Source: an uncultured Dehalococcoidia bacterium (GTDB lineage Bacteria; Chloroflexota; Dehalococcoidia; Lucifugimonadales; Lucifugimonadaceae). From it: 64,000 bases of DNA. Positions 8,934 to 17,329 of the stretch are shown here, in pieces (the first letter of the stretch is position 1; the number at the start of each line of letters is the position of its first letter). The translations under genes were made by a program, and so were the position numbers. The notes below the pieces were generated by a model, which was not told where the DNA came from, did no database searches, and saw only the letters and a list, made by a program, of their open reading frames with translations. The DNA lies in the NCBI GenBank assembly GCA_958295935.1, contig OY282385.1, positions 1,612,001 to 1,676,000 on the forward strand. The letters are read 5' to 3'.

Positions 8934-9509
8934 CTAAGTGGTCGCGTTACCAGCCTGAGTAAATCCGAGATTTCGCGCTCTGGTTATAATACCGTCAACT
9001 TGCTGTATTGCCTCTCTTGCCTCTTCGACCGTTATATGAGGCTTTAATTTGTTCACAGATCGGGCCGGATCTTCTGTATTTGTTCCAAAATCTCTGGATA
9101 TAAGCAATGCAGTCGCGAGTCGCTCAAGTTCTACGACCTGTTTGTCCCCGAGTTCGTCGGCAATAAAATCAATTCTGTCCGAGAACTCTTTGATTGTCTT
9201 TGGAAAACGCTTTACCATAGCTTGCCCCAATCTTCCTAGGCGAAATGAAGGGCCGTAATGTCCTTTAGGCTCCGCTTTGATAAGATCGGTTGCTTTCATC
9301 CAGACAAGCTCCGCGTGAAGGTCAAACGAGTAAGGCCCATGCTTATACAGGATGAACTCGAATCCTACCGGAACTTCAGTTGCCTTCATGAGGAAATATA
9401 CTGACTTTTGAATATGCGTTTCCCCATTCCAACGGCCTTTTGTCGACAACTTGTCGATCAAGTGTGCAAGCACAGCGCGTCTCTTTTCTTCTGTCAGTAG
9501 TTGGTTCAT
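8934..9509 (-). CDS. YwgA-like protein, partner of HD-domain gene
   Basis: A 191-residue protein with a strong GAGGAGG site 7 bases before its ATG. Residues 30-75 (HIQKSVYFLMKATEVP, then ILYKHGPYSFDLHAEL) match from memory the core of Bacillus YwgA ('KLQKMVYI...F.FYGPYSEEL'), a winged-helix-like fold also related to Panacea/SocA antitoxin domains. Its biochemical role is unknown. It lies 26 bases downstream of an HD-domain phosphohydrolase gene, the same order as B. subtilis ywfO-ywgA, as far as I recall. GC content here is roughly 40-50%, against about 60-65% in flanking genes, so the pair was probably acquired laterally. The 180 bases between this gene and the enolase-like gene hold nothing clear. 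Confidence 0.72.
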   Translation of the reverse strand: MNQLLTEEKRRAVLAHLIDKLSTKGRWNGETHIQKSVYFLMKATEVPVGFEFILYKHGPYSFDLHAELVWMKATDLIKAEPKGHYGPSFRLGRLGQAMVKRFPKTIKEFSDRIDFIADELGDKQVVELERLATALLISRDFGTNTEDPARSVNKLKPHITVEEAREAIQQVDGIITRARNLGFTQAGNATT

Positions 9510-9535
9510 TATTTGTCCTCCTCGCGTTTTGCATG

Positions 9536-10825
9536 TTACACCAGAATCTTGTCTCTGTTGGACTTCAGCCAATCCTTCGAGTACTCGGCTTTCTCGGGAT
9601 CCACACAGACATTATCCACGACAACATGCGGTATTTTTGCAAGTGTATCTGACACTGTCGCTGACGAAACAATCCTTCCGTCCCTTTCGAGGACCGGAAA
9701 ATCAAAAGCTCCGCCCGGGTCCACATACCTGTCGCGGATCACCAGACCCGGCCCAAGCTCTGTGCATAATCCTTCGTAGATGGCGCGACAAGGATCCGGA
9801 TGAATTTCTGCGTCGGAGGGGTTTCTGGAGTAAACTATCCGAAAGTGTTTACGTTCCGTTATTCGCTTGGCGGCATGATGACCGCGACATTTATTGTTCC
9901 TTGCTGCCTGGAAGATGCCATTTGTTACTTCGACGTCAGTCAAGTCCGTCATTCCTTTGTCCGACAGCAAGAATTTCCCGTGTGGCAGCCATTCTTTTAG
10001 GAAGTCAGTTAAATGTCGATCATACATCCTGCGGACAGAATGAAAGTAAACTTGCGAGTACATAAAATAACGCGCCAGCAAGAGGGCCTCGGCTGATTGA
10101 ATCCCTCCCATTTCAACTCCCAACGAAGGTTCTTTTGAACCTGGACTCGGCAGTATTCTTAAGGTGTCCAAAAGCCGGAAGTGATCGAATCTGCCGTATG
10201 CCACCCCCGCATGATGGGAATCGCGCAAAAGGTAGTCCATTCTATCCACACCGAACGCGTCTCCGGTGATAATATCTGAAAGTACAGCCTCCCAATCGCT
10301 GAAAGGTTTATCTTTGAGAATCTTTTTACCGACGGCAATTTTCGCGATATGCTCGGAACGAAGAGGCGGTATCATCTTACTCCAAATATCTTTCATCTCG
10401 TCACTCTCTATTATTTCGACAGTGAGCTTCTCGTGATTCCATCCTGTGGGCAGTAACTCTTCCTCGACCGCGTGCGAAAACGGGAGGTGCCCTATATCAT
10501 GATAGAGTGCCGCCATTCTAATTACACGCCTCCAGTAGGCCAAGGTATCTGCCTGGGATAGTTCTGGCATCAACTCGCGAATGTCGTTGTGTACTGCCAG
10601 TGGTGCAGTAACCACGTCGAATACTCTTGAAGCAAGCTCCATCGTCCCAAGCGAATGTTCGAACCGCGTGTGAGTTGCCCCGGGGTAGACTAGGTGGGAA
10701 AGCGCCAGTTGGTGAATGTGACGTAATCGCTGGAACGCGGGTGAGTCCAGTGCAGTCCTTTCGTATGTGTCCAACCGGATAAACGTGTGAATCGGGTCGC
10801 GGATTTCGTGCAAGTGTTTAGTCAT
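9536..10825 (-). CDS. HD-domain phosphohydrolase (YwfO/SAMHD1-type, putative dNTP triphosphohydrolase)
   Basis: A 429-residue protein starting HEIRDPIHTFIRL, with the full HD metal set: His 57 (RFEHSLGT), His 109-Asp 110 (YHDIGHLPFSH) and Asp 194 (DAFGVDRMDYLLRD). The DPIHG/T-like start and AFQRLRHIHQL are typical of the YwfO/EF1143/SAMHD1 group, some members of which hydrolyse dNTPs to deoxynucleoside and triphosphate. It is upstream of and co-oriented with the YwgA-like gene. The ATG at 10825 is preferred; an in-frame GTG at 10843 is possible. Markedly lower GC and different codon choice (TTT, ATT, GAA) than neighbouring genes point to transfer. Nucleotide depletion or a defence role is inference. 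Confidence 0.85.
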   Translation of the reverse strand: MTKHLHEIRDPIHTFIRLDTYERTALDSPAFQRLRHIHQLALSHLVYPGATHTRFEHSLGTMELASRVFDVVTAPLAVHNDIRELMPELSQADTLAYWRRVIRMAALYHDIGHLPFSHAVEEELLPTGWNHEKLTVEIIESDEMKDIWSKMIPPLRSEHIAKIAVGKKILKDKPFSDWEAVLSDIITGDAFGVDRMDYLLRDSHHAGVAYGRFDHFRLLDTLRILPSPGSKEPSLGVEMGGIQSAEALLLARYFMYSQVYFHSVRRMYDRHLTDFLKEWLPHGKFLLSDKGMTDLTDVEVTNGIFQAARNNKCRGHHAAKRITERKHFRIVYSRNPSDAEIHPDPCRAIYEGLCTELGPGLVIRDRYVDPGGAFDFPVLERDGRIVSSATVSDTLAKIPHVVVDNVCVDPEKAEYSKDWLKSNRDKILV

Positions 10826-10915
10826 GGTCTTTTCGCCGGGCACAGCACTATATGAAAGAACTATTGTTCCGTCAAGTTGACCGGCCCCGGAACGTCCAGC
10901 CCTTTACCCGCCGCC

Positions 10916-11431
10916 TCAACCCCGCACGTGCTTCAGCAGCCCCGATGGATCCGCCCACTGAGAAGGCACCCGCACGGCAAGAACCTCGCCGTCCGCAGTG
11001 ACCATCCCCTCCCATGAGGTCAGAATAGAGGCCATGAAAGTCTTCTTGCCCTCCACGCGCGTTATACGAGTGCGCACCGTGATAGGCCCGGCAACCGGCG
11101 TAGGCTTGCGGTAGTTCACCCGTAGCGAGCCGGTTGCGTACCAAAGCGGCTCGCCCTCCCCGATATCCCGCCCAGCCCGCCGGTACCCGTCCGCAATCGC
11201 AGTACATACTGAGTGGCAATCTATGACCGCGGCGATTATCCCCCCGTTCATCACGTCCGGCGGCATAGCGGCCTGGTGCGGACCCGGCGCGAACACGCAG
11301 ACCGACTCGCAGCCATCCCACCTGCTCATGATACGCAAGCCCTTCTCATTCCACGCACCGCACCCAAAGCAGTGGTTGCCTGCCATCTTGGGCTGGAAAT
11401 AGGGAGTGTCCTCGGGATACTCGAACTTCAT
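10916..11431 (-). CDS. hotdog-fold acyl-CoA thioesterase (PaaI-like)
   Basis: A 171-residue protein with an N-terminal NHCFGCGAWNEKGL segment (residues 19-32) and a hotdog core VMNGGIIAAVIDCHSVCTA, then GSLRVNYRKPTPV and ITRVEGKKTFMAS. These are the usual marks of the 4HBT/PaaI thioesterase group, where an acidic residue on the central helix (here the Asp of AVIDCH) activates water to cleave acyl-CoA. The substrate is unknown. Its ATG overlaps the stop of a small upstream frame as ATGA at 11428-11431, and the SDR gene lies just beyond, so the three may form one transcript. Confidence 0.82.
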   Translation of the reverse strand: MKFEYPEDTPYFQPKMAGNHCFGCGAWNEKGLRIMSRWDGCESVCVFAPGPHQAAMPPDVMNGGIIAAVIDCHSVCTAIADGYRRAGRDIGEGEPLWYATGSLRVNYRKPTPVAGPITVRTRITRVEGKKTFMASILTSWEGMVTADGEVLAVRVPSQWADPSGLLKHVRG

Positions 11432-11652
11432 GAGTAAATCGACTGGCCGACCAGATCACGAACTCCCTGCCGCCCCGTAAGCCTTTTCGACGCTCGCAGG
11501 GAACCCGTCGCTGATTCTCGAACTCGATACTGCCTTGCCTCGTCCAGGTTCATCTCCGGCCGGCGAATTGTCAGCCTGTAGCCCGACCGGTCCGCGTGCA
11601 TGCCAAACGTAAACCCCGTACCGACGTCCATACGTCCTGCTGCCGCGCTCAT
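11428..11652 (-). CDS. small hypothetical protein, coupled to thioesterase gene
   Basis: A 74-codon frame between the SDR and thioesterase genes on the same strand. Its stop overlaps the thioesterase start as ATGA, and GGGGCG lies before its ATG, which is the arrangement of a translationally coupled gene. The product has no family I recognise and no membrane segment. Residues 31-68 are rich in Arg, Asp and Ser. An internal ATG at 11631 is an alternative start. It may instead be a chance frame in a 250-base spacer. Evidence is positional only. Confidence 0.4.
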   Translation of the reverse strand: MSAAAGRMDVGTGFTFGMHADRSGYRLTIRRPEMNLDEARQYRVRESATGSLRASKRLTGRQGVRDLVGQSIYS

Positions 11653-11680
11653 TTCGCGCCCCGGTAGGCTAACCGCGCTC

Positions 11681-12496
11681 TCAGTGGCCGGTCACGACAC
11701 CCCCGTCGAAATTGATGCACTGCCCGTTGATGTATGAGCCGGCGCTTGTGCACAGGAAAGCGATGAACTCACCAGTTTCGTCCCCGTCCGTAGGCCGTTG
11801 TAAAGGCACCATGTCCCTGATCCGCTTGGCCCACCCAGCCGTGCCGATGTCCGAATCCCAGCGCGACGTTTCGACCAGGCCGGGACACACCGAGTTGACC
11901 CTCACCCCATGCCCGCCCAGCTCGCGAGACAGCGAGGACGTGAGTGCGTCCAGCGCAGCATTCCCCGCAGCATATGCCGCGGAATTTGGCATCGGCCGCT
12001 TTCCCGCTATCGAGGAGACGTTGACTATGCTCCCGCCCTCACCCTGCTCTACCAGCACCTTGGCCACAGCCTGCGCACAGAAGAAACTGCCCAGCACCTT
12101 GACCTCCAGCACCAGCCGCAACTGCCCTTCGCTCAGTTCCACCAGAGGCACCCGGTCCTCGCCCTTCGGCGCGGCCGCGTTGTTCACAAGGAAATCCACT
12201 CGCCCGAACTCCCTTACAACCCTATCGACCATTCCCTGCACCTGATCGCGCCGGGAAACGTCCGCGACGAGAGGCAGTGCCCTTGGCCCCAGCGACCGCA
12301 CCTCCTCCGCCACGCTCTCCACGTCGCGCCACCCCATACGCTTCTCATCCTCCGGAAAAGAAGCCGGATCCCGCCCTGTGCCCACCGGCACGACGATGCA
12401 CCCGCGCCTGGCAAGCCCCAGCGCGGCCCCCCGACCGATGCTCCTGCGCCGACCCGCTCCGGTGATGATCGCTACTTTCCCGTCGAGCTCGCCCAT
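11681..12496 (-). CDS. short-chain dehydrogenase/reductase with atypical YxxxN motif
   Basis: A 271-residue SDR: cofactor loop TGAGRRRSIGRG (12-23), ADVS, NNAA (105-108), the catalytic Ser in NVSSIAGKR (161/162), Tyr 175 and a C-terminal GQCINFDGG. The classical YxxxK is YAAGN here: position 179 is AAT (Asn), not Lys. In classical SDRs that Lys lowers the Tyr pKa and binds the nicotinamide ribose, so activity may be altered or absent. Context (mannonate dehydratase divergent, enolase-like dehydratase nearby) would suit a mannonate/fructuronate-type oxidoreductase, but that is inference. The ATG at 12496 is chosen at the start of the Rossmann strand; the frame upstream to 12745 looks non-coding. 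Confidence 0.85.
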   Translation of the reverse strand: MGELDGKVAIITGAGRRRSIGRGAALGLARRGCIVVPVGTGRDPASFPEDEKRMGWRDVESVAEEVRSLGPRALPLVADVSRRDQVQGMVDRVVREFGRVDFLVNNAAAPKGEDRVPLVELSEGQLRLVLEVKVLGSFFCAQAVAKVLVEQGEGGSIVNVSSIAGKRPMPNSAAYAAGNAALDALTSSLSRELGGHGVRVNSVCPGLVETSRWDSDIGTAGWAKRIRDMVPLQRPTDGDETGEFIAFLCTSAGSYINGQCINFDGGVVTGH

Positions 12497-12769
12497 CCGG
12501 TTGCCCCCTGACTTGTCGCGTTGGTCTTCACATAACCCTTTGAGGCCATCATAGCAACGTACCGCCCCAGCGCCCGCGCCAGGAACAGCGGGAACCGAAC
12601 CTCCCTGCCCGCTGACAGGTACCTCGTTGTACGCCCCCCCGTCCCTTCTCTCGCAAGGGGGAAACCCCAACAGGGAACGGTCGCTGCCTGTTCTCACCGC
12701 GATGATCAGGGAGTATAAGATCTGTCTGTGTTTGTTTACGCCCATCTGAACGTGATTAGGAGGTTATAG

Positions 12770-13792
12770 TTGCTCCGTATAGCCGCGCGGATCAGCCCCG
12801 ACTGGCTGGAGAGACCCCAAGACCTCCGCCTGCTAAAGCAACTCGGCGTCGACTTTGTCGACACCTCGATCGAAGCCTTCTCCGGCTACCGGACCAATGA
12901 GAAGCGCCTTGACCGGGAAGGAATTGAAAAAACGCTTGCCGTGCTCGATAGGGCAGGGCTGCGTATGGAACGCTGCCAGGTCACGCACGACGACCTGCTG
13001 GCTGCCTTCCTCGGACGGCCCGAAGGACAGCGCGAAATCGACAACCTGCTGGACAACACCAGCCTGCTTGGAGAATTCAACGTACCCGTGCTCGGCATAC
13101 AGGTCTTTCACTCAAGGCAACTGGTCAGCTGGAACGACACCCTCTCCTGGCCGGAAGGCCGAGGCGGATCAACCCATCTGCGGCAACGCCTACATACCGC
13201 TATGGACTCACCCACCCGACCCGGAGCCCCCGACAGGGAGCAGCTTTGGGAGGGTACGCTCAACGTCTACCGACAGGTACTGCCAGTCGCAGAAAGCGCC
13301 GGAGTTCTGGTCGCCACCCACGGCGTCGATCCACCCGTACCCGCCGTACACGGCGTGCCCCAGATACTCCACAACTTCGCTGACTTCGACCGGCTATTCG
13401 ACGAACTCCCGTCGCCAAACAATGGCCTCACGTACTGCGTAGGCACTCGCTACGAATCCGGCGAAGACGTGCTGGGAGGCATCAGAAAGTACGGCGCACA
13501 AAATCGGCTCTTCCACGTCCACTTTCGCAACGTGGTAGGCACCATCCCGGACCGAGGCGAATACGACGAGGTCGCTCCCGACGAGGGAGATATGGACATG
13601 TTCCGCATCGCCCAGGCTCTCCATGAAGTTGGATACGCAGGCGTACTCGATTACGACCACCCAAACGCCGTCAACCTCGTGGGAGACGAACCCCCCCACA
13701 GGATCTACGTCGCATACCTCCTCGGATACAACCGCGCCATGTCCCAGGCCGTCGCAAGCGCAGCCGCACAGGACGCCGGACGAACTTTATAG
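12770..13792 (+). CDS. mannonate dehydratase-like protein (UxuA family)
   Basis: A 340-residue TIM-barrel protein with UxuA-family landmarks: ATHGVDPP near 184, the GTRYESG segment near 227, FHVHFRNVVG near 248 and DYDHPN near 290. These supply the metal-binding His, Asp and Cys positions known in mannonate dehydratases, which convert D-mannonate to 2-keto-3-deoxygluconate. It starts at TTG 12770, with AGGAGG at 12758-12763 giving ideal spacing. It is divergent from the SDR gene and convergent with an enolase-superfamily gene, forming a sugar-acid degradation cluster. Length is a little short of E. coli UxuA (394), as in the single-barrel subgroup. The 273-base spacer 12497-12769 must contain promoters but none is clear. 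Confidence 0.85.
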   Translation: MLRIAARISPDWLERPQDLRLLKQLGVDFVDTSIEAFSGYRTNEKRLDREGIEKTLAVLDRAGLRMERCQVTHDDLLAAFLGRPEGQREIDNLLDNTSLLGEFNVPVLGIQVFHSRQLVSWNDTLSWPEGRGGSTHLRQRLHTAMDSPTRPGAPDREQLWEGTLNVYRQVLPVAESAGVLVATHGVDPPVPAVHGVPQILHNFADFDRLFDELPSPNNGLTYCVGTRYESGEDVLGGIRKYGAQNRLFHVHFRNVVGTIPDRGEYDEVAPDEGDMDMFRIAQALHEVGYAGVLDYDHPNAVNLVGDEPPHRIYVAYLLGYNRAMSQAVASAAAQDAGRTL

Positions 13793-13805
13793 CCCTGGCC
13801 CGCGC

Positions 13806-14948
13806 CTACTGATCCACCACCGAGCCGTCCGCGTGCAACCTCGTGGCAACCTCCCTCGGCGTGTACGGAACCCTCTCACGGGCGTCCGGCTTTAGCTCCA
13901 CGCCGATGCCCGGCGCATCCGAAATGATCAGGTACCCGTTCCCGTCGTGCACAGGAGCGCCGCTCACCATGTCGATCTTTGGAGGCTCGAACTCGCCCGT
14001 GGGGTACTCCTGCAACGCAAAATTCGGCACTGAAGCCGCAATCTGAAGGCACGCCGCAGTGCTTACCGGGCTGAGAGGATTGTGCGGAACCACGCCAACG
14101 TGACGGGCCTCCGCAGCAGCCGCGATCTTCTTCGAACCGGAAATCCCACCCACTATGCAAACGTCCGGACGCACGTACTGCACCGCGTTGCGGCTAAGCG
14201 CCATCTCGAAATCCCAGAGAGAGGTGAACCGCTCGCCGGTCGCTATCGGAATGTTGATCTTGTCCGCCACGTAAGCCATCTCGTCGATGTTGTCAGGCGT
14301 TACAGGATCCTCGTAGAAATACGGGTAGAACTCCTCGATCCCCAAGCCCAGCTGCACAGCCTCCGTCGGCGTCAACTGCCGGTGGATCTCTATGCAAAGA
14401 TCCACCTCCCGACCCACCGCATCGCGATACGCAGCCACCGTGTCGATGGCGTCGCGCATCTTGTCAACGTGAGTCTTGAAGTAAGGCTTGTCCCGAGACT
14501 CGTCCAGGAAAGGAGTAAGGTGCCCTACGGCCGTGAAGCCCATAGCCTTGGCCGCCTTCACCCCGTTGATCAACTTCTCCTTGGTATCCCCGTAAACGTG
14601 GTAGTAGACACGCGCCTTGTCACGCACCTTGCCCCCCAGAAGCTGGTGCACCGGAACGCCGAAATGCTTGCCGGCAATATCCCACAAGGCAATGTCGATC
14701 GCGCTGATCGCACCCATCACCGCAGAACCCCGGAAATGAGAAAAACGGTACATGTACTGCCAGTGATGCTCTATTCGCAGAGGATCCTCACCCACCAGAT
14801 AGCGGCCGTACTTCTCGATTGCAGCAGCAGACGACTCCAGGTATCCCCAGGCCCCCGACTCGCCGAGGCCCGAAATCCCCGCGTCCGTTTCGATCTCGAC
14901 CAGCAAGTACCGGTCGAGGAATATAGGCTCAACTTTGGTGATCTTCAA
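13806..14948 (-). CDS. enolase-superfamily dehydratase (galactonate/mannonate dehydratase-like)
   Basis: A 380-residue protein of the mandelate racemase/muconate lactonizing group. It has a capping domain with AISAIDIALWDIAGK, then CIEIHRQLTP (Glu 187, His 189), YEDP (Glu 213), TGERF (Glu 239) and VPHNPLSPVSTAA (His 289). The E-I-H layout corresponds to the D-F-H of D-galactonate dehydratases, with Glu as first metal ligand; I recall this variant as usual in one subfamily. Dehydration of an aldonate is likely; the substrate is open. The start is TTG at 14948, with AGGAG 10 bases upstream. It is convergent with the UxuA-like gene (13 bases between stops), suggesting they work on related sugar acids. 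Confidence 0.87.
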   Translation of the reverse strand: MKITKVEPIFLDRYLLVEIETDAGISGLGESGAWGYLESSAAAIEKYGRYLVGEDPLRIEHHWQYMYRFSHFRGSAVMGAISAIDIALWDIAGKHFGVPVHQLLGGKVRDKARVYYHVYGDTKEKLINGVKAAKAMGFTAVGHLTPFLDESRDKPYFKTHVDKMRDAIDTVAAYRDAVGREVDLCIEIHRQLTPTEAVQLGLGIEEFYPYFYEDPVTPDNIDEMAYVADKINIPIATGERFTSLWDFEMALSRNAVQYVRPDVCIVGGISGSKKIAAAAEARHVGVVPHNPLSPVSTAACLQIAASVPNFALQEYPTGEFEPPKIDMVSGAPVHDGNGYLIISDAPGIGVELKPDARERVPYTPREVATRLHADGSVVDQ

Positions 14949-15386
14949 ATTCTTGCAACTCCTGGCGCCTTGACTGACAACACCCTATGCGGATCTCACC
15001 TAACTTTAATCCCATCTGCCCGCGGAGGGTAGACGCCAACCCACCGCGGGGACAACGGGGACAGAAGAGGCGAACGCCCGCGGCCGCGGGCGCGGTTTGA
15101 GCAGGGATGCAACCGCGCACCGGAAAACCGCGGGCTGCAGACCGGGCGGCCTCCCATGGCCGGCAGCCCAAGCGAGACGCGCTCAACCACCGCGTGCGCA
15201 TCTCTCCGCAGGCCGCCATTGTGATTCCCTGCACAAATTGATTGCCGCCTCCTTCCAACGTTAGAATTGATTCGTATCTATTAGTCGCGATGCGAGTTCA
15301 CCACCCCAATCGCCCCGCCGCCAAGACTCGGTGCAACGGCGAGAGGGAGGAACGCTAGCCGGGTTGGTCGCAGAGGAGGATGAGAC
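14949..15386. other. Intergenic region, no gene recognised
   Basis: About 438 bases between divergent genes. The left half is very GC-rich, with short GC repeats around 15060-15130; the right half (15250-15300) is AT-richer and could hold the promoter of the small membrane protein gene. No RNA gene, terminator or clear promoter pair seen. Confidence 0.35.
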
Positions 15387-15797
15387 ATGGCGGAGACGGG
15401 CCGCGCAAAGCTTGCCAGGTGGGTGATCGCGCTCAACCTGTACCTCTCCGTTGCGCCCGGCTCCGCTATGCTCGGGTTGATTCTTATAGGGCCGGCTACC
15501 GATGATCCGGCCCTGGAGGCCCTGGTTCTCTTTTTCTGCGCGCTGATGACAGGGTCCGCGGCCATCCTCGCGCTCGTGCGCAACACGAAGAGACCCGTGA
15601 TGTGGTCCAGGATGGCCGCGCTCCTCGCGCTGACCTCCGCCGCCGGCATCTATTCCATCCTTTTCTACTCGATAATTCCTTTGATATTCCTGCCAGCGCT
15701 CATTTCCAACCTTTACGTCGCTTACAGACTTGAGACTTGCCCGGCAAGGATGCTCGCCACAGTCGGGATACCGGGTGGGCGAAAACGGAAGTCGTGA
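15387..15797 (+). CDS. small integral membrane protein, unknown function
   Basis: A 136-residue protein with four probable membrane helices (about residues 10-33, 43-63, 75-95 and 96-113) and a basic tail. GGAGG stands 8-9 bases before the ATG (GAGGAGGATGAGAC), strong evidence that the frame is used. I do not recognise a family. The next gene (class IV PLP enzyme) begins about 240 bases downstream on the same strand. Confidence 0.65.
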   Translation: MAETGRAKLARWVIALNLYLSVAPGSAMLGLILIGPATDDPALEALVLFFCALMTGSAAILALVRNTKRPVMWSRMAALLALTSAAGIYSILFYSIIPLIFLPALISNLYVAYRLETCPARMLATVGIPGGRKRKS

Positions 15798-16034
15798 CCC
15801 GACGAGCGGAATTGCCCAAAGGCCCTTCAGGGACCATTGAAAAGCTTTATGCTGGTGCATGACTCAGGCCATAATCGCTTCACCGCGCACCCACACCGCC
15901 TGACGGCAGGAAAAAAACCGCACACCGCACCGAAAACTCATCGCCGCCGCCCCCGCAAAAACCGCATGGCCCCAACCTCTACAACCCAACACGCATCCCT
16001 TGATCCGCATTTCGACAAAAGGACGTACATAACC

Positions 16035-16976
16035 ATGACCCCGGATAACACGCCAAACCGTCAGAGAGTCGCATACTTCAACGGCAAGATCATGCCGGAA
16101 AGCAACGTTCGAGTCTCCTTTCGGGACCGAGGATTCACATACGGAGATGCCGTGTTCGACATGACACGCACCTTCGGACACCGCATCTTCAAACTCGAAG
16201 AACATATCGATCGCTTCTACAACTCACTCAAGTATGTACAGATCGACCCCGGCATGAACCCGGATGAGATGATCGACCTCACTAAACAGGTGGTCGAACA
16301 AAACCTCAAGCTCATCGGACCGGACGAGGACTATTGGGTAGGACAACGAGTCTCCAGAGGCGTCGACTTGGTCGGAGGTGACATGTGGGAGACCGACGGC
16401 GGCCCTTCAGTCATCATCGAGTGCAAGCCACTGCCGCTCGCAGCACGCGCCAGACTCTACCGGGACGGCATCGACGTCCGCATACCCTCCGTACGGCGAG
16501 TGCCCCCCGATTCCGTAAGCCCAAGGGCAAAGTCGCACAACTACCTCAACCTCATCATGGGTGACCTCGAAGTCAAGTCGCAAGACCCCGAAAGTTGGGC
16601 CCTGCTGCTGGACAACCGAGGATTCCTCGCCGAAGGCATCGGCTCGAACATCTTTACCATAAAGAGCGGGACCCTATACACGCCCAGACCGCAATACGTG
16701 CTCGGAGGCATATCGCGAGAAACCACGATCGAACTGGCAGAGGAACTGGATGTCGAGGTGGTGGAAAAAGACATTGACCAGTTCGACGCATACACCGCAG
16801 ACGAAGTCTTCCTCACCTCCACCAGCCTGTGCATATGCGGCGTGCGATCCGTACAAGGCAATACCATCGCCGACGGATCCGTCCCCGGACCCATTACCAA
16901 AGCCCTACAGGACGCATACGTAGACCTCGTCAATTACGACTGGGTCAGCCAGTACCTCATGAGGCTGGAGGATTAG
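16035..16976 (+). CDS. class IV PLP-dependent aminotransferase (branched-chain/D-amino-acid type)
   Basis: A 313-residue fold-type IV PLP enzyme with FRDRGFTYGDAVFDMTRTF at 29-47, the Schiff-base lysine in AKSHNYLN (Lys 166) and the phosphate-binding EGIGSNIF and VFLTSTS segments. Branched-chain aminotransferase, D-amino-acid transaminase and aminodeoxychorismate lyase share this fold. The KSxNYLN pattern and size favour a BCAT-like transaminase, but the substrate is not determined. The ATG at 16035 starts just before the family's conserved VAYFNGK strand; the frame reaches back to 15837 but that part is Arg/His/Pro-rich and unlikely to be translated. Confidence 0.85.
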   Translation: MTPDNTPNRQRVAYFNGKIMPESNVRVSFRDRGFTYGDAVFDMTRTFGHRIFKLEEHIDRFYNSLKYVQIDPGMNPDEMIDLTKQVVEQNLKLIGPDEDYWVGQRVSRGVDLVGGDMWETDGGPSVIIECKPLPLAARARLYRDGIDVRIPSVRRVPPDSVSPRAKSHNYLNLIMGDLEVKSQDPESWALLLDNRGFLAEGIGSNIFTIKSGTLYTPRPQYVLGGISRETTIELAEELDVEVVEKDIDQFDAYTADEVFLTSTSLCICGVRSVQGNTIADGSVPGPITKALQDAYVDLVNYDWVSQYLMRLED

Positions 16977-17080
16977 CCCCGGCGAAGAACCCACTTACAC
17001 CGACGTAGCTCTACGCGTAAGCTCCGCGCGCCTGCTCCCGTCCCGGCCCCCAAACAGAGATCCTGAAGAAGGCGCATCGG

Positions 17081-17228
17081 CCTGCCCGCTATGCCCCGGA
17101 ATACGAAGGCGGCACAACGCCGAGCCCCGTCGTTCAGAGCGCAAACGCCGGCCCCTGCCCGCTATGCCGCCGGAATACGAAGGCGGCACAACGCCGAGCC
17201 CCGTCACGCAGAGCGCAAACGCCGGCCC
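17081..17228 (+). repeat. Tandem direct repeat, two copies of about 73-74 bases
   Basis: The unit starting CCTGCCCGCTATGCC at 17081 recurs at 17154, with one inserted base and a few substitutions. Both copies contain CGGAATACGAAGGCGGCAC followed by AACGCCGAGCCCCGTC and end in GCGCAAACGCCGGCCCC. Each copy can form a small GGCG/CGCC hairpin. It lies in the 353-base gap 16977-17329 between convergent genes, where no coding sequence is evident. It could be a recent slippage duplication or a small dispersed repeat family. Confidence 0.85.
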
Positions 17229-17329
17229 CCTCCCGCAGCCGCCTCTTCCGTAACTGCCGGCCCCGGTTCACCGGTTCAGTAGATACCCAACGTACCTGTA
17301 AGGCGATGGCGGGTATCGCCCCGCCCTGA

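Noticed and set aside
14082-15032. 316-codon plus-strand frame opposite an enolase-like gene
   Set aside because: Shadow of a gene with all catalytic residues on the other strand.
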